This document shows positions 11,099 to 20,544 of a stretch of DNA of 64,000 nt, piece after piece. The stretch covers positions 3,968,001 through 4,032,000 of the forward strand of contig NZ_CP016948.1 of assembly GCF_001642805.2 (NCBI RefSeq), written 5' to 3'. The notes below the pieces were generated by a model. The model was not told the DNA's origin. It saw nothing but the letters and a program-made list of their open reading frames with translations, and made no database searches. Made by a program: the position numbers and the translations under genes. The stretch comes from Serratia surfactantfaciens (GTDB lineage Bacteria; Pseudomonadota; Gammaproteobacteria; Enterobacterales; Enterobacteriaceae). Position 1 is the stretch's first letter. Every line of letters begins with the position of its first letter.

Positions 11099-12292
11099 TT
11101 ACTGCACCGCGGCAAACGCCTCGGCCACCTGACGCACGTTGTTGTGGTTCAAACCGGCCACGCACATGCGCCCGCTGTGGATCAGGTAGACGCCAAACTC
11201 TTCACGCAGACGATCGACCTGCGCCGCGCTGAAGCCGGTGTAGCTGAACATGCCGCGCTGCGCCAGCAGGTAATCGAAGTTGCGCTGCGGCAGCGCGCTC
11301 TTCAGGGTGTCCACCAGCGCATGACGCATCTCGAGAATGCGGGTGCGCATGCTCTCCACTTCGTCCAGCCATTGGGTTTTCAGCTGGGCGTCGTTCAGCA
11401 CTTTGGCCACCAGCTGCGCGCCGAAGTTCGGCGGGCTCGAGTAGTTGCGGCGCACGGTGGCCTTCAGCTGGCCCAGCACGCGCCCGGCCGCTTCTTCGCT
11501 TTCGCACACCACCGACAGGCCGCCGACGCGCTCGCCGTACAGCGAGAAGATCTTCGAGAACGAGTTGCCCACCAGGCACGGTAAACCGGCCGCCGCGATG
11601 GCGCGAATAGCGTAAGCATCCTGCTCCATGCCGCCGCCGAAGCCCTGATAGGCGATGTCGAGGAACGGAATGATTTCACGTTCGGCGATCACCTTGACCA
11701 CTTCATCCCACTGGGCGGGGGTCAGGTCGGAACCGGTCGGGTTGTGGCAGCATGGGTGCAGCAGCGCGATGCTGTGCTTCGGCAGCTGTTTCAGCGCGGC
11801 AAGCATGGCGTCGAACTTCACGCCCAGGCTTTCGCTGTCGAAATACGGATAGGTATTCACTTTGAAACCGGCGCCGCTGAAGATGGCGACGTGGTTTTCC
11901 CAGGTAGGATCGCTGACCCACACCTGCGAATCCGGGAAGTAGCTTTTCAGGAAATCGGCACCCACTTTCAGTGCGCCGGAACCGCCGACGGTCTGAATGG
12001 TGGCGATGCGCCCCTGCTGCAGCATCGGGTGCTGCGCGCCGAACAGCAGTTGCTGAATGGCGGAACGGTAAGACTGCAGCCCTTCCATCGGCAGATATAC
12101 CGAGGCGCCATGCTCGACGCTGTTCAACTGCGCTTGCGCCGCGGCGACCGCCCGCATCTGCGGGATGATGCCCTGCGCATCGTAGTACAGGCCGATGCTC
12201 AGGTTTACCTTGTGCGCGCGCGGGTCTTGTTTGAATTTTTCCATCAGCGACAGAATGGGATCGCCGGCATAGGCGTCAACGTTCTGGAACAC
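11099..12292 (-). CDS. tyrB: Aromatic-amino-acid aminotransferase
   Basis: 397 residues, a class-I PLP aminotransferase of the AspC/TyrB type. The N-terminus [20 protein letters not shown], the [11 protein letters not shown] motif and the [15 protein letters not shown] segment with the PLP Lys are intact, and the C-terminal arginine region ([10 protein letters not shown]) is present. It makes Tyr and Phe, and also Leu and Asp, from their keto acids. It lies alone on a terminated transcript. The neighbouring PheC-like gene feeds the same pathway. I saw no convincing TyrR box. Confidence 0.96.
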   Translation of the reverse strand: MFQNVDAYAGDPILSLMEKFKQDPRAHKVNLSIGLYYDAQGIIPQMRAVAAAQAQLNSVEHGASVYLPMEGLQSYRSAIQQLLFGAQHPMLQQGRIATIQTVGGSGALKVGADFLKSYFPDSQVWVSDPTWENHVAIFSGAGFKVNTYPYFDSESLGVKFDAMLAALKQLPKHSIALLHPCCHNPTGSDLTPAQWDEVVKVIAEREIIPFLDIAYQGFGGGMEQDAYAIRAIAAAGLPCLVGNSFSKIFSLYGERVGGLSVVCESEEAAGRVLGQLKATVRRNYSSPPNFGAQLVAKVLNDAQLKTQWLDEVESMRTRILEMRHALVDTLKSALPQRNFDYLLAQRGMFSYTGFSAAQVDRLREEFGVYLIHSGRMCVAGLNHNNVRQVAEAFAAVQ

Positions 12293-12372
12293 GGGGTTTT
12301 TCTCCTGGTTTATTTATTGTGGTTTGGGCACAGCGTTACGTTCCTAATATAGACGGAAAACCGCATTCGGTT

Positions 12373-12846
12373 TTAGCTTTCTCGCGCCACCGGCAATAAA
12401 CCGTTTTCCTTGATGCGATTGAGCACCACCGCCGTTTTGATATGCGCCACGCTTTTGTGCGGCGACAGCGTCTGACTGATGAATTCGCTCAGCGCCGGCA
12501 GGTCCGCCACCGCCACTTTGAGCAGGTAATCGGCGTCGCCGGTGGTCTTGTAAGCGTCAAGGATCGCGTCCACTTCCTCCAGCATCTGATGAAAGCTGTC
12601 GATCTGCTCCTGCGCGTGCGTGATCAGACTGACTTCGATCAGCCCCACCAATCCCAGACCGACCGCCTCCGGCGCCAGCCGCGCGTGGTAACCGCGGATC
12701 AGCTGCGCCTGCTCCAGGCTGATGCGCCGCCGCGAACATTGGGAGGCGGAGAGCCCCACCAGCTCGCTCAGCTCCTGATTGGTCAGACGGCCGTTGGCCT
12801 GTAACAGCGTCAGGATTTTCATATCAAAATCGTCAATGTTGTACAT
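12373..12846 (-). CDS. Lrp/AsnC family transcriptional regulator
   Basis: 157 residues from the ATG at 12846 with AGG 5 bases upstream; the GTG two codons earlier would abut that site. The N-terminal HTH (about residues 4-60: DDFDMKILTLLQANGRLTNQ, GLSASQCSRRRISLE) and the C-terminal RAM/AsnC ligand domain are normal. It sits 80 bases upstream of tyrB in the same direction and is divergent from the pheC-like gene, so either could be its target. The effector is probably an amino acid. Confidence 0.9.
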   Translation of the reverse strand: MYNIDDFDMKILTLLQANGRLTNQELSELVGLSASQCSRRRISLEQAQLIRGYHARLAPEAVGLGLVGLIEVSLITHAQEQIDSFHQMLEEVDAILDAYKTTGDADYLLKVAVADLPALSEFISQTLSPHKSVAHIKTAVVLNRIKENGLLPVARES

Positions 12847-13061
12847 AGCCACCTGTAAACTGTGTTAATAAATGTTGACGTTACAGCCTACCAGTTTTTT
12901 TACCGTTGCCGACGTCACACCCTGGCGCTTAAATCGCGTACAGCAGCAACGCCCGGCGTTTTCGCCGGTAAGCGGCATAAAAAACGGCTAACCCATGCAG
13001 GCAAACGACAATTAACGGCGAAGTAACGCATAAAACCACGAATGTATAAAAAGGACGCCAG

Positions 13062-13829
13062 ATGAAAAAGCTACTCCCCCTCGCGCTGCTGCTCGCCGCC
13101 GGCAGCGCCGGCGCGCAATCCCACCTGGACAAAGTGCTGCAGCAAAAGACCCTGGAGGTCTGCACCACCGGCGACTACAAGCCCTATACCTTCCTCAAGG
13201 AAGACGGCGGCTATGAAGGTATCGACATCGACATGGCGGAGTCGCTGGCCAAGAGCCTGGGCGCCAAAGTGAAGTGGGTGAAAACCAGCTGGAAAACCCT
13301 GACGCCGGACTTCGTCTCCGGCAAGTGCGATATCGCCATGGGCGGCATCTCCGTCACGCTGGAGCGGCAAAAACAGGTGTTCTTCGCCGACAAACTGGAT
13401 ACCGACGGCAAAATCCCGCTGGTGCGCTGCACCGACGTGAAGAAATACCGCACTCTCGAACAGATCAACAAACCGTCGGTGCGCCTGCTGGAGCCGGCGG
13501 GCGGCACCAACGAAGCCTTCGTGCACGCCTATCTGCCAAAAGCCAAGCTGACGCTGACGCACGACAACATGAGCATTTTCCAGCAGCTGGTGGATCGCAA
13601 GGCGGACGTGATGATCACCGACGCCTCCGAGGCGCTGTATCAGCAGAAGCGTTATCCGAAGCTGTGCGCGGTGAATCCGACCAAGCCGATGCAGTACGGC
13701 GAGAAGGCTTACATGCTGCCGCGCGACGATTTGAGCTGGAAACTGTATGTGGATCAGTGGCTGCACCTGGCCAAGGCGACCGGCGAGTATCAGAAGATTA
13801 TCGACAAATGGTTGGCGGTAAAGAAGTAA
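13062..13829 (+). CDS. pheC: Periplasmic cyclohexadienyl dehydratase-like protein
   Basis: 255 residues with a signal peptide (MKKLLPLALLLAAGSAGA, then QSH) and a polar-amino-acid-binding-protein fold. The similarity to Pseudomonas aeruginosa PheC is strong as I remember that sequence (TTGDYKPY, SLGAKVKWVKTSW, GGTNEAF, IFQQLVDRKADVMITDASEA, EKAYMLPRDD). PheC converts prephenate to phenylpyruvate and arogenate to phenylalanine in the periplasm. The Glu in TDASEA matches the catalytic Glu segment of that enzyme. No ABC permease or ATPase gene is next to it, which favours enzyme over transport. Proximity to tyrB also fits. A true amino-acid-binding protein remains possible. Confidence 0.8.
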   Translation: MKKLLPLALLLAAGSAGAQSHLDKVLQQKTLEVCTTGDYKPYTFLKEDGGYEGIDIDMAESLAKSLGAKVKWVKTSWKTLTPDFVSGKCDIAMGGISVTLERQKQVFFADKLDTDGKIPLVRCTDVKKYRTLEQINKPSVRLLEPAGGTNEAFVHAYLPKAKLTLTHDNMSIFQQLVDRKADVMITDASEALYQQKRYPKLCAVNPTKPMQYGEKAYMLPRDDLSWKLYVDQWLHLAKATGEYQKIIDKWLAVKK

Positions 13830-13842
13830 CGCGTTGAGGAAC

Positions 13843-13864
13843 GGGGCCGACGCACGTCGGCCCC
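13843..13864. terminator. Hairpin between convergent pheC and alr
   Basis: Perfect 10-bp inverted repeat GGGGCCGACG / CGTCGGCCCC separated by CA. There is no T-run, so termination may be weak or factor-assisted. Confidence 0.6.
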
Positions 13865-13873
13865 TGCGGCGCA

Positions 13874-14953
13874 TCAGTCGCCGATGTATTCCATCGCCAC
13901 GCGCTGCGTGAGCTTGGTGATCAGTTCATAAGCGCTGATGCCGGTACAGACGGCGATACGCTCGACCGGCAACGCCGGCCCCCACAGCACCGCTTCATCT
14001 CCCACCTTATCGGCGGCGTCCGGCCCGAGATCGACCGAAATCATGTCCATCGACACCCGGCCGACGATCGGCACTTCGCGGCCGTTGATCAGGATTGGCG
14101 TACCGGTCGGCGCGCTGCGCGGATAGCCGTCGCCGTACCCCATCGCCACCACCCCCAGCCGGGTATCGCGCGGACTTACCCAGGTGCCGCCGTAGCCGAC
14201 CGCTTCACCGGCCTTGTGTTCGCGCACCGCGATCAGGCTGGATTTCAGGGTCATCGCCGGCTGCAGCCCATGCTCGGCGCCGCTGCCGTTATCCAGCGGC
14301 GATACGCCGTACAGAATGATGCCAGGGCGTACCCACTCGTTGTGGGCGTCCGGCCACAGCAACGTGCCGCCGGAAGCGGCGACCGAGCGCTGGCCCGGTT
14401 TGCCGCGCGCGAACTGCTCAAAGCAGGCGATCTGTTTCAACGTGGTGTCGGATTCCGGCTCGTCGGCGCGACTGAAGTGACTCATGATATTGACTGGCTG
14501 CGCCACGTTGCGGCAGGCGCACAGGCGCTGATAAAACGCCTCCGCCTGCTCGGGGCGCACCCCCAGCCGATGCATGCCGGTATCGAGCTTCATCCACACC
14601 GGCACCGGACGCGCCAGCTCGGCCTGCTCCAGCGCTTCGAGCTGTTCGATGCTGTGCACCGCGGTTTCGATGTTGTTCGCCACCAGCACCGGCAGGTCTT
14701 CGGCGCTGAAGAAGCCTTCCAGCAGCAGGATCGGTTTGACGATGCCGCCGGAGCGCAGCATTAGCGCTTCGCCGATGCGCGCCACGCCGTAGCAGTCGGC
14801 GTCTTGCAGGGTGTGTGCTGTTTCCAGCAGGCCATGTCCATAAGCGTTTGCTTTCACAACGGCAATCAGGCGGCTTTGCGGCGCCTGGCGGCGCACCTGT
14901 TGCAGATTATGTCGCAGAGCGCGGCGGTCGATTACAGCGGTTGCCGCTTTCAT
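13874..14953 (-). CDS. alr: Alanine racemase
   Basis: 359 residues. The PLP-binding Lys34 lies in [11 protein letters not shown], and the second catalytic Tyr in AVGYGGTW. The C-terminal beta domain includes [13 protein letters not shown]. It interconverts L- and D-alanine for peptidoglycan. It begins 18 bases after dnaB ends, the same operon order as E. coli, so it is likely co-transcribed with dnaB. Confidence 0.97.
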   Translation of the reverse strand: MKAATAVIDRRALRHNLQQVRRQAPQSRLIAVVKANAYGHGLLETAHTLQDADCYGVARIGEALMLRSGGIVKPILLLEGFFSAEDLPVLVANNIETAVHSIEQLEALEQAELARPVPVWMKLDTGMHRLGVRPEQAEAFYQRLCACRNVAQPVNIMSHFSRADEPESDTTLKQIACFEQFARGKPGQRSVAASGGTLLWPDAHNEWVRPGIILYGVSPLDNGSGAEHGLQPAMTLKSSLIAVREHKAGEAVGYGGTWVSPRDTRLGVVAMGYGDGYPRSAPTGTPILINGREVPIVGRVSMDMISVDLGPDAADKVGDEAVLWGPALPVERIAVCTGISAYELITKLTQRVAMEYIGD

Positions 14954-14970
14954 TTCAGTTCCTTAGCTGA

Positions 14971-16395
14971 TTATTCGTCATCGTATTGTGGCCCCGCGTA
15001 GTTGTCGAAACGAGACCACTGGCCGTTAAAGGTAAGGCGCACGGTACCGATCGGGCCGTTACGCTGCTTACCGATAATAATTTCCGCGATCCCTTTCAGA
15101 TCGCTGTTCTCGTGATACACCTCATCACGATAGATGAACATAATCAGGTCGGCGTCCTGCTCGATAGAGCCGGATTCACGCAGGTCGGAGTTAACCGGGC
15201 GTTTGTCGGCGCGCTGCTCCAGGCTACGGTTCAGCTGCGATAGCGCCACCACCGGCACCTGCAGCTCTTTCGCCAGCGCCTTCAGCGAGCGCGAAATCTC
15301 GGCGATTTCCAGCGTACGGTTATCGGACAAGGCCGGCACGCGCATCAGCTGCAGGTAGTCGATCATGATCAGGCTAAGCCCGTCGTGCTCGCGGAAAATG
15401 CGCCGCGCGCGCGAGCGCACTTCGGTCGGCGTCAGGCCTGAGGAGTCGTCGATGTACATGTTGCGCTTCTCCAGCAGGATGCCCATGGTGCTGGAAATGC
15501 GCGCCCAGTCCTCGTCGTCGAGCTGGCCGGTACGGATGCGCGTCTGATCCACGCGTGACAGCGACGCCAGCATACGCATCATGATCTGCTCGCCGGGCAT
15601 CTCCAGGCTGAAGATCAGCACCGGTTTTTCCTGGGTCATCGCGGCGTTTTCGCACAGGTTCATGGCGAAGGTGGTTTTCCCCATCGATGGACGGGCGGCG
15701 ACGATGATCAGATCGGACTTTTGCATGCCCGCGGTTTTCTTGTTGAGGTCCTGATAGCCGGTATCGACCCCGGTCACGCCGTCGTGCGGCTGCTGATACA
15801 GCTGCTCGATACGCGACACGGTATCTTCCAGGATGCGTTCGATGCCCTTCGGGCCCTCGTCTTTGCTGGCGCGGTTCTCGGCGATTTGGAAGACGCGGGA
15901 CTCCGCCAGATCGAGCAGATCTTCACTGCTGCGCCCTTGCGGATCGTAGCCGGCGTCGGCGATCTCGTTAGCGACCGAGATCATCTCGCGCACCACCGCG
16001 CGCTCGCGCACGATGTCGGCGTAAGCGCCGATGTTGGCGGCGCTCGGGGTGTTCTTCGACAGCTCGGCCAGGTAGGCGAAGCCGCCGACCGAGTCCAGCT
16101 CGCCCTTCTGCTCGAGCGATTCGGACAGGGTGATGAGGTCGATAGGCTTGCTCATCTCCAGCAGACGCTGCATCTCGGTAAAGATCAGGCGGTGCGGACG
16201 GCTGAAGAAATCGTTGGCGACCACGCGCTCCGCCACGTTGTCCCAGCGCTCGTTATCCAGCATCAAACCGCCCAACACCGACTGCTCGGCCTCCAGCGAG
16301 TGCGGCGGCATCTTCAGCCCTTCCATCTGACGATCTCTGGAACGCTCTCTGGTTTCGTCCGCGTTTGTTTTGTTGGTTGGTTTTTTTCCTGCCAT
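14971..16395 (-). CDS. dnaB: Replicative DNA helicase
   Basis: 474 residues, normal for DnaB. The N-terminal primase-interacting domain (MPPHSLEAEQSVLGGLMLDN) is followed by a linker and a RecA-like motor with Walker A ARPSMGKTTFA near residue 230 and Walker B LIMIDYLQLM. It forms the hexameric helicase of the replication fork. The N-terminal 25 residues are basic and polar (KKPTNKTNADETRERSRDR). Confidence 0.99.
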   Translation of the reverse strand: MAGKKPTNKTNADETRERSRDRQMEGLKMPPHSLEAEQSVLGGLMLDNERWDNVAERVVANDFFSRPHRLIFTEMQRLLEMSKPIDLITLSESLEQKGELDSVGGFAYLAELSKNTPSAANIGAYADIVRERAVVREMISVANEIADAGYDPQGRSSEDLLDLAESRVFQIAENRASKDEGPKGIERILEDTVSRIEQLYQQPHDGVTGVDTGYQDLNKKTAGMQKSDLIIVAARPSMGKTTFAMNLCENAAMTQEKPVLIFSLEMPGEQIMMRMLASLSRVDQTRIRTGQLDDEDWARISSTMGILLEKRNMYIDDSSGLTPTEVRSRARRIFREHDGLSLIMIDYLQLMRVPALSDNRTLEIAEISRSLKALAKELQVPVVALSQLNRSLEQRADKRPVNSDLRESGSIEQDADLIMFIYRDEVYHENSDLKGIAEIIIGKQRNGPIGTVRLTFNGQWSRFDNYAGPQYDDE

Positions 16396-16562
16396 GAAAC
16401 GTAGTCTTTATCCGGTTGCGAATGAAGGATCCTGACGCGAGAGTATACGTGATTTTTGCGTCATAACCGATGCAAAAAAGGTATTGGCCCCCGCACGGGC
16501 GAACTGGATCTCCGCGACTAAAAAGAATAGGGTGAAATCAGACACTCCAACGAGGTAACGAC

Positions 16563-17546
16563 ATGGCCAAGCGCATTCAATTCTCCGCCACCGGCGGGCC
16601 GGAAGTCTTGCAATACGTTGATTTTACACCGCTCGATCCGGCCGCCGGCGAAGTGCAGATCGAGAACAAGGCGATCGGCATCAACTACATCGACACCTAT
16701 GTGCGCAGCGGGCTATACGCGCCGGCCAGTCTGCCGAGCGGCCTCGGCACCGAGGCGGCCGGCGTGGTGGTCAAGGTCGGCGCCGGGGTCAGCGCGATCA
16801 AACCGGGCGACCGGGTGGTGTATGCGCAGTCGTCGCTCGGCGCTTACAGCGAAATCCACAACGTGCCGGAAGAAAAAGTGGCGCTGCTGCCGCACAACCT
16901 GAGCTTTGAACAGGGTGCCGCCTCTTTCTTGAAAGGGTTGACGGTGCACTATCTGCTGCGCCAGACCCACGAAGTGCAGCCGGGTGAAGTGTTCCTGTTC
17001 CATGCCGCCGCAGGCGGGGTTGGGCTTATCGCCTGCCAATGGGCCAAAGCGCTGGGCGCGCGCCTGATCGGCAGCGTCGGGTCCGACGAAAAAGCCGCGC
17101 TGGCCAAGCAGGCCGGCGCCTGGGCCACCATCAACTACCACAAAGAGGATATCGCCCAGCGAGTAGCCGAGCTGACGCACGGCGAGAAGGTTGGCGTGGT
17201 GTACGATTCGGTGGGGCAAAGCACCTGGCAGGCCTCGCTCAACAGCCTGAAGCGGCGCGGTCTGATGGTCAGCTTCGGCAACGCCTCCGGCCCGGTGACC
17301 GGGGTCGATCTGGCGCTGCTCAATCAGAAAGGTTCGCTGTATGTCACCCGCCCTTCCCTTAACGGCTACGTGACCAACCGCGCCGAGCTGCAGTACGCCA
17401 GCAACGAGCTGTTCTCGTTGATCGGCAGCGGCGCTATTCGGGTGGAAGTGAAAGACGAGCAGAAATTCGCGCTGGCCGACGCCCAACGCGCGCACCAGGT
17501 GCTGGAAAGCCGCAGCACCAGCGGTTCCAGCCTATTGATCCCCTGA
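16563..17546 (+). CDS. qor: Quinone oxidoreductase (zeta-crystallin type)
   Basis: 327 residues of the medium-chain dehydrogenase family lacking the zinc ligands. The Rossmann motif is AAAGGVGLIACQWAKALGA, near residue 150. The N-terminus MAKRIQFSATGGPEVLQYVD matches E. coli Qor. It reduces quinones with NADPH. It is divergent from dnaB as in E. coli and is followed by its own terminator. Confidence 0.96.
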   Translation: MAKRIQFSATGGPEVLQYVDFTPLDPAAGEVQIENKAIGINYIDTYVRSGLYAPASLPSGLGTEAAGVVVKVGAGVSAIKPGDRVVYAQSSLGAYSEIHNVPEEKVALLPHNLSFEQGAASFLKGLTVHYLLRQTHEVQPGEVFLFHAAAGGVGLIACQWAKALGARLIGSVGSDEKAALAKQAGAWATINYHKEDIAQRVAELTHGEKVGVVYDSVGQSTWQASLNSLKRRGLMVSFGNASGPVTGVDLALLNQKGSLYVTRPSLNGYVTNRAELQYASNELFSLIGSGAIRVEVKDEQKFALADAQRAHQVLESRSTSGSSLLIP

Positions 17547-17559
17547 TAACGGCCAAAGA

Positions 17560-17583
17560 AAAGGGCTCCTTGCGGAGCCCTTT
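17560..17583. terminator. qor terminator
   Basis: Perfect inverted repeat AAAGGGCTCC / GGAGCCCTTT around TTGC; the T-run is short (three T). Confidence 0.8.
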
Positions 17584-17845
17584 CTGTTACTGCGTTTTGT
17601 AGGGGTAGAGCAGAGTCCGCCAGAGACAGGGGTTGCTTCAGCAACACGAATTTTAGTTGTCTCTCACGGTGATGAAATTGGTCGCATCACTGCATCGATA
17701 AATATCCTAACAGCCCCGTCCGGCAAAAAACACGCTTTATGTGCCACATCGCGCGGGAAAACTGCCAAGCTGTGATCGCTGCCGCATTAGCGGTGCGGGC
17801 GATTGCGCAAGTTTCAGCGTGACTGACTGATTATTCAGCAAAAAA
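17584..17845. other. Intergenic region between qor and pspG
   Basis: No gene found on either strand. A small dyad GTTGCT-TC-AGCAAC lies near 17633-17646. Nothing else is distinctive. Confidence 0.4.
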
Positions 17846-18064
17846 TCAGTAGCGTCTGATCTGAGGTTTCTGCATCGAGCGGTAAATCCACACCCCGACC
17901 ACCGCCAAAATCAGCCACGGCAGCAGCTTAAACACCACCGCGAACAATCCGCCCAACAACATGAACGCCGCCGCCACCAACAGCGCGGCGAAGATCCCCA
18001 GCAGCGAGATGCCGGTCACCATCAGCATCACCACAAAGCCAATGAGAAAGAAGATTTCCAACAT
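17846..18064 (-). CDS. pspG: Phage shock protein G
   Basis: 72 residues from the ATG at 18064 (MLEIFFLIGFVVMLMVTG), supported by AAGGAG 6-7 bases upstream. It has two hydrophobic segments (about 3-22 and 26-58), with LLPWLILAVVGVW near the end. PspG is an inner-membrane effector of the phage-shock response, expressed from a sigma-54/PspF promoter; such a promoter is visible upstream. It is a little shorter than E. coli PspG. Confidence 0.93.
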   Translation of the reverse strand: MLEIFFLIGFVVMLMVTGISLLGIFAALLVAAAFMLLGGLFAVVFKLLPWLILAVVGVWIYRSMQKPQIRRY

Positions 18065-18103
18065 GATTGCTCCTTTGCAATACAACGTATCTGCAGAGTG
18101 AAT

Positions 18104-18119
18104 TACAAGAAGCGTGCCA
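18104..18119 (-). promoter_or_regulatory. Sigma-54 promoter of pspG
   Basis: On the minus strand the sequence TGGCACGCTTCTTGTA matches the -24/-12 consensus TGGCAC-N5-TTGCA with one change. It lies 40-55 bases before the pspG start, as expected for PspF-driven pspG. Confidence 0.85.
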
Positions 18120-18221
18120 GAACGGCGAAAGCGCTAACGCATTGAAATGATTAGACAGGCATCCAGTGATACGCTGAATGCCTGGCGAAAAAGACTAACT
18201 ATTGGTGAAGTTTTTTGTTAA

Positions 18222-19232
18222 TTACGCCATTTCGACCCGCGGTTGGCGCACCAGCGCCAGCGCCTGCTCCACCACCCGCGCATCGGCGCCCGGTTTATGG
18301 GCGTTCTCGCTCAGATGGCGGCGCCACTGACGCGCACCCGGCACGCCCTGGAACAAACCGAGGATGTGGCGAGTGATGTGGCCGAGGTAGGTGCCGTTGG
18401 ACAGCTCGCGCTCGATATACGGATACAGCGCTTCGACGATCGCCACGCTGTCCGGCACCGCGGTTTGCGCGCCAAACAGTTCGCTGTCGACCCGCGCCAG
18501 AATCCCCGGATTCTGGTACGCCTCGCGCCCCATCATCACGCCGTCCAGATGCTGCAGGTGCTGCTGCGCCTCTTCCAGCGTTTTCACCCCGCCGTTGATA
18601 GCGATGGTCAGCGCCGGGAAATCCCGCTTCAGCTGATAGACGCGCGGGTAGTCCAGCGGCGGCACTTCGCGGTTTTCTTTTGGGCTGAGGCCGGAGAGCC
18701 AGGCTTTGCGGGCGTGAATGGTGAACATGTCGCACTCGCCGCGCCCGGCGACGGTCTGAATAAAGTCGCACAGGAAGGCATAGCTGTCCTGATCGTCGAT
18801 GCCGATGCGGGTCTTCACCGTCACCGGGATCGACACCACGTCGCGCATCGCCTTGATGCAGTCGGCGACCAGCGTCGCCTGGCCCATTAAACAGGCGCCG
18901 AACATGCCGTTTTGCACGCGATCGGACGGACAGCCGACGTTGAGGTTAATTTCATCGTAACCGCGCTGCTCCGCCAGTTTGGCGCAGTGCGCCAGCGCGG
19001 CCGGATCGCTGCCGCCCAGTTGCAGCGCCACCGGATGTTCTTCTTCGCTGTAGGCCAGATAGTCGCCCTTGCCGTGGATGATCGCGCCGGTGGTCACCAT
19101 CTCGGTGTACAGCAGCGTTTCCTTGGTCAGCAGGCGGTGGAAGTAACGGCAATGACGATCGGTCCAGTCGAGCATTGGCGCGATGGAGAAACGATTGGCG
19201 GCGTAGGTTGGGGCGTGGTTGTCTTTCGTCAT
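18222..19232 (-). CDS. dusA: tRNA-dihydrouridine synthase A
   Basis: 336 residues, FMN TIM-barrel. The Dus motifs [22 protein letters not shown] (catalytic Cys), KTRIGID and INGGVKT are present; the DusA-type [10 protein letters not shown] segment identifies the subgroup. It reduces U20/U20a in the D-loop of tRNA. It stands alone, as in E. coli between pspG and the zur region. Confidence 0.97.
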   Translation of the reverse strand: MTKDNHAPTYAANRFSIAPMLDWTDRHCRYFHRLLTKETLLYTEMVTTGAIIHGKGDYLAYSEEEHPVALQLGGSDPAALAHCAKLAEQRGYDEINLNVGCPSDRVQNGMFGACLMGQATLVADCIKAMRDVVSIPVTVKTRIGIDDQDSYAFLCDFIQTVAGRGECDMFTIHARKAWLSGLSPKENREVPPLDYPRVYQLKRDFPALTIAINGGVKTLEEAQQHLQHLDGVMMGREAYQNPGILARVDSELFGAQTAVPDSVAIVEALYPYIERELSNGTYLGHITRHILGLFQGVPGARQWRRHLSENAHKPGADARVVEQALALVRQPRVEMA

Positions 19233-19437
19233 GCTGAGTTACTGGCTACCTGATGTCTGTCTGAATTCAACGAACGGCGCGCGGCCGCAAACGGCTATTA
19301 TAACGACAATCGGCGCCGTTGGGAAAACCGCCTTGTCGCCGACAAAAATTAAGTGGGGGATAAAGCGAATAAACCCACTCGCTCAGGTGTTATCTCATTA
19401 CGGGCGCGCACGGCGCCTCTGCCTTGAGGACACAACC

Positions 19438-19971
19438 ATGAACAGCTTCATTAAACGCCTGCTGGCATCGGCCATTGCCGGCTGCCTGCTGTTTTCCGGC
19501 GGGGCGCTGGCGATGGGCGGCGACGGTAGCGGCCAAACCCCGCCAACCTGTCCGAAAGGCCAGGTCTACGACAGTAAAACCCAGACCTGCACGGTGGATA
19601 AAAGCAGCAAAGTCGACGACGCCGACCGCACTAACTATGCCTATGCACTGGCGAAAAGCGGCCGCTATCAGGAAGCGATCGATATGCTCAACACGCTGAA
19701 AAATCCCAACACCGCCATAGCGCTGAATTATCGCGGCTACGCCACGCGCAAACTTGGCCGCACCGATGAGGGTATCGGCTATTATTTAAAATCAGTGGCC
19801 CTCGATCCGAAATACCCCAAAGTGCGCGAGTACCTGGGTGAAGCCTATATGCTGAAAGGGCGGCCCGACCTGGCGCGCCAACAGCTGCAGGTGATCCAGT
19901 CGCTGTGCGGCACCGGGTGCGAGGAGTACCGAGATTTGGCGGCAGCCATCGACCGCCATCCGGAATCTTGA
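19438..19971 (+). CDS. Secreted/periplasmic TPR protein
   Basis: 177 residues from the ATG at 19438 with a GAGGA site upstream. It has a signal peptide (MNSFIKRLLASAIAGCLLFS...ALA, then MGGDG). A short Cys-bounded piece (CPKGQVYDSKTQTC) precedes about three tetratricopeptide repeats (residues 60-150: YAYALAKSGRYQEAIDMLN, ALNYRGYATRKLGRTDEGIG, REYLGEAYMLKGRPDLAR), then a CGTGCEEY Cys pair. TPRs mediate protein-protein contact. Its stop is in frame with the ECF sigma gene 18 bases downstream, so the two are almost certainly co-expressed. The function is unknown. Confidence 0.85.
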   Translation: MNSFIKRLLASAIAGCLLFSGGALAMGGDGSGQTPPTCPKGQVYDSKTQTCTVDKSSKVDDADRTNYAYALAKSGRYQEAIDMLNTLKNPNTAIALNYRGYATRKLGRTDEGIGYYLKSVALDPKYPKVREYLGEAYMLKGRPDLARQQLQVIQSLCGTGCEEYRDLAAAIDRHPES

Positions 19972-19989
19972 TCCGACGCGCCTGCGGAG

Positions 19990-20523
19990 GTGACTATCAG
20001 CGGCGATGCGATACGCGATGAACTCGGCCACTATCTCTCCCGCCTGTGGCGCTATGCGCTGGTGCTTTCGCACCGGCGGGATGTCGCCGACGACCTGGTG
20101 CAGGCGACCTGCGTGCGTGCGCTGGAGCGCGCCGCGCAATTCACCCCCGGTTCACATCTGGATCGCTGGCTGTTTGCCATCTTGCACTCTATTTGGCTCA
20201 ATGAAGTTCGCGCCCAGCTCCTTCGCCAGGGGCAAGGCTGCATGGTGGCGGAAGAGCTGGGCGATGCGGACACCGGTGAACAACCGGTCTTGCTCAATGA
20301 AGTGATGCGGCGCGTAAACCGGTTGCCGGCGGCCCAGCGCAACGCGCTGTTTCTGGTGTATGTCGAAGGGCTGTCCTACCGGGAAGCGGCGAAAGTGCTG
20401 ACGGTGCCGATCGGCACCGTCATGAGCCGCCTGGCGGCCGCACGCCAGGCATTGGCCGATGACCGACAACGGCAACACCGTAAGGAAAGCCATTCGCCCC
20501 CCTTACCCCACTCCCGCCGATAA
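19990..20523 (+). CDS. ECF-type RNA polymerase sigma factor
   Basis: About 177 residues. Region 2 (VADDLVQATCVRALERAAQF, WLFAILHSIWLNEVR) and region 4 (LPAAQRNALFLVYVEGLSYR, EAAKVLTVPIGTVMSRLAAA) are clear. The start is uncertain: GTG 19990 overlaps the only GGAGG sequence, and no ATG is in frame nearby. I see no anti-sigma gene beside it; the upstream TPR protein is the only partner. It converges with the acetyltransferase gene with 21 bases between. It would direct polymerase to an unknown regulon. Confidence 0.85.
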   Translation: MTISGDAIRDELGHYLSRLWRYALVLSHRRDVADDLVQATCVRALERAAQFTPGSHLDRWLFAILHSIWLNEVRAQLLRQGQGCMVAEELGDADTGEQPVLLNEVMRRVNRLPAAQRNALFLVYVEGLSYREAAKVLTVPIGTVMSRLAAARQALADDRQRQHRKESHSPPLPHSRR

Positions 20524-20544
20524 ACCGTCGGCCAGCGACCGTAC

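Noticed and set aside
12293..12372. TyrR box upstream of tyrB
   Set aside because: No TGTAAA-N6-TTTACA-like sequence with a convincing score in the gap.
17584..17845. A small RNA gene downstream of qor
   Set aside because: Only one small dyad and no promoter plus T-run terminator pair.
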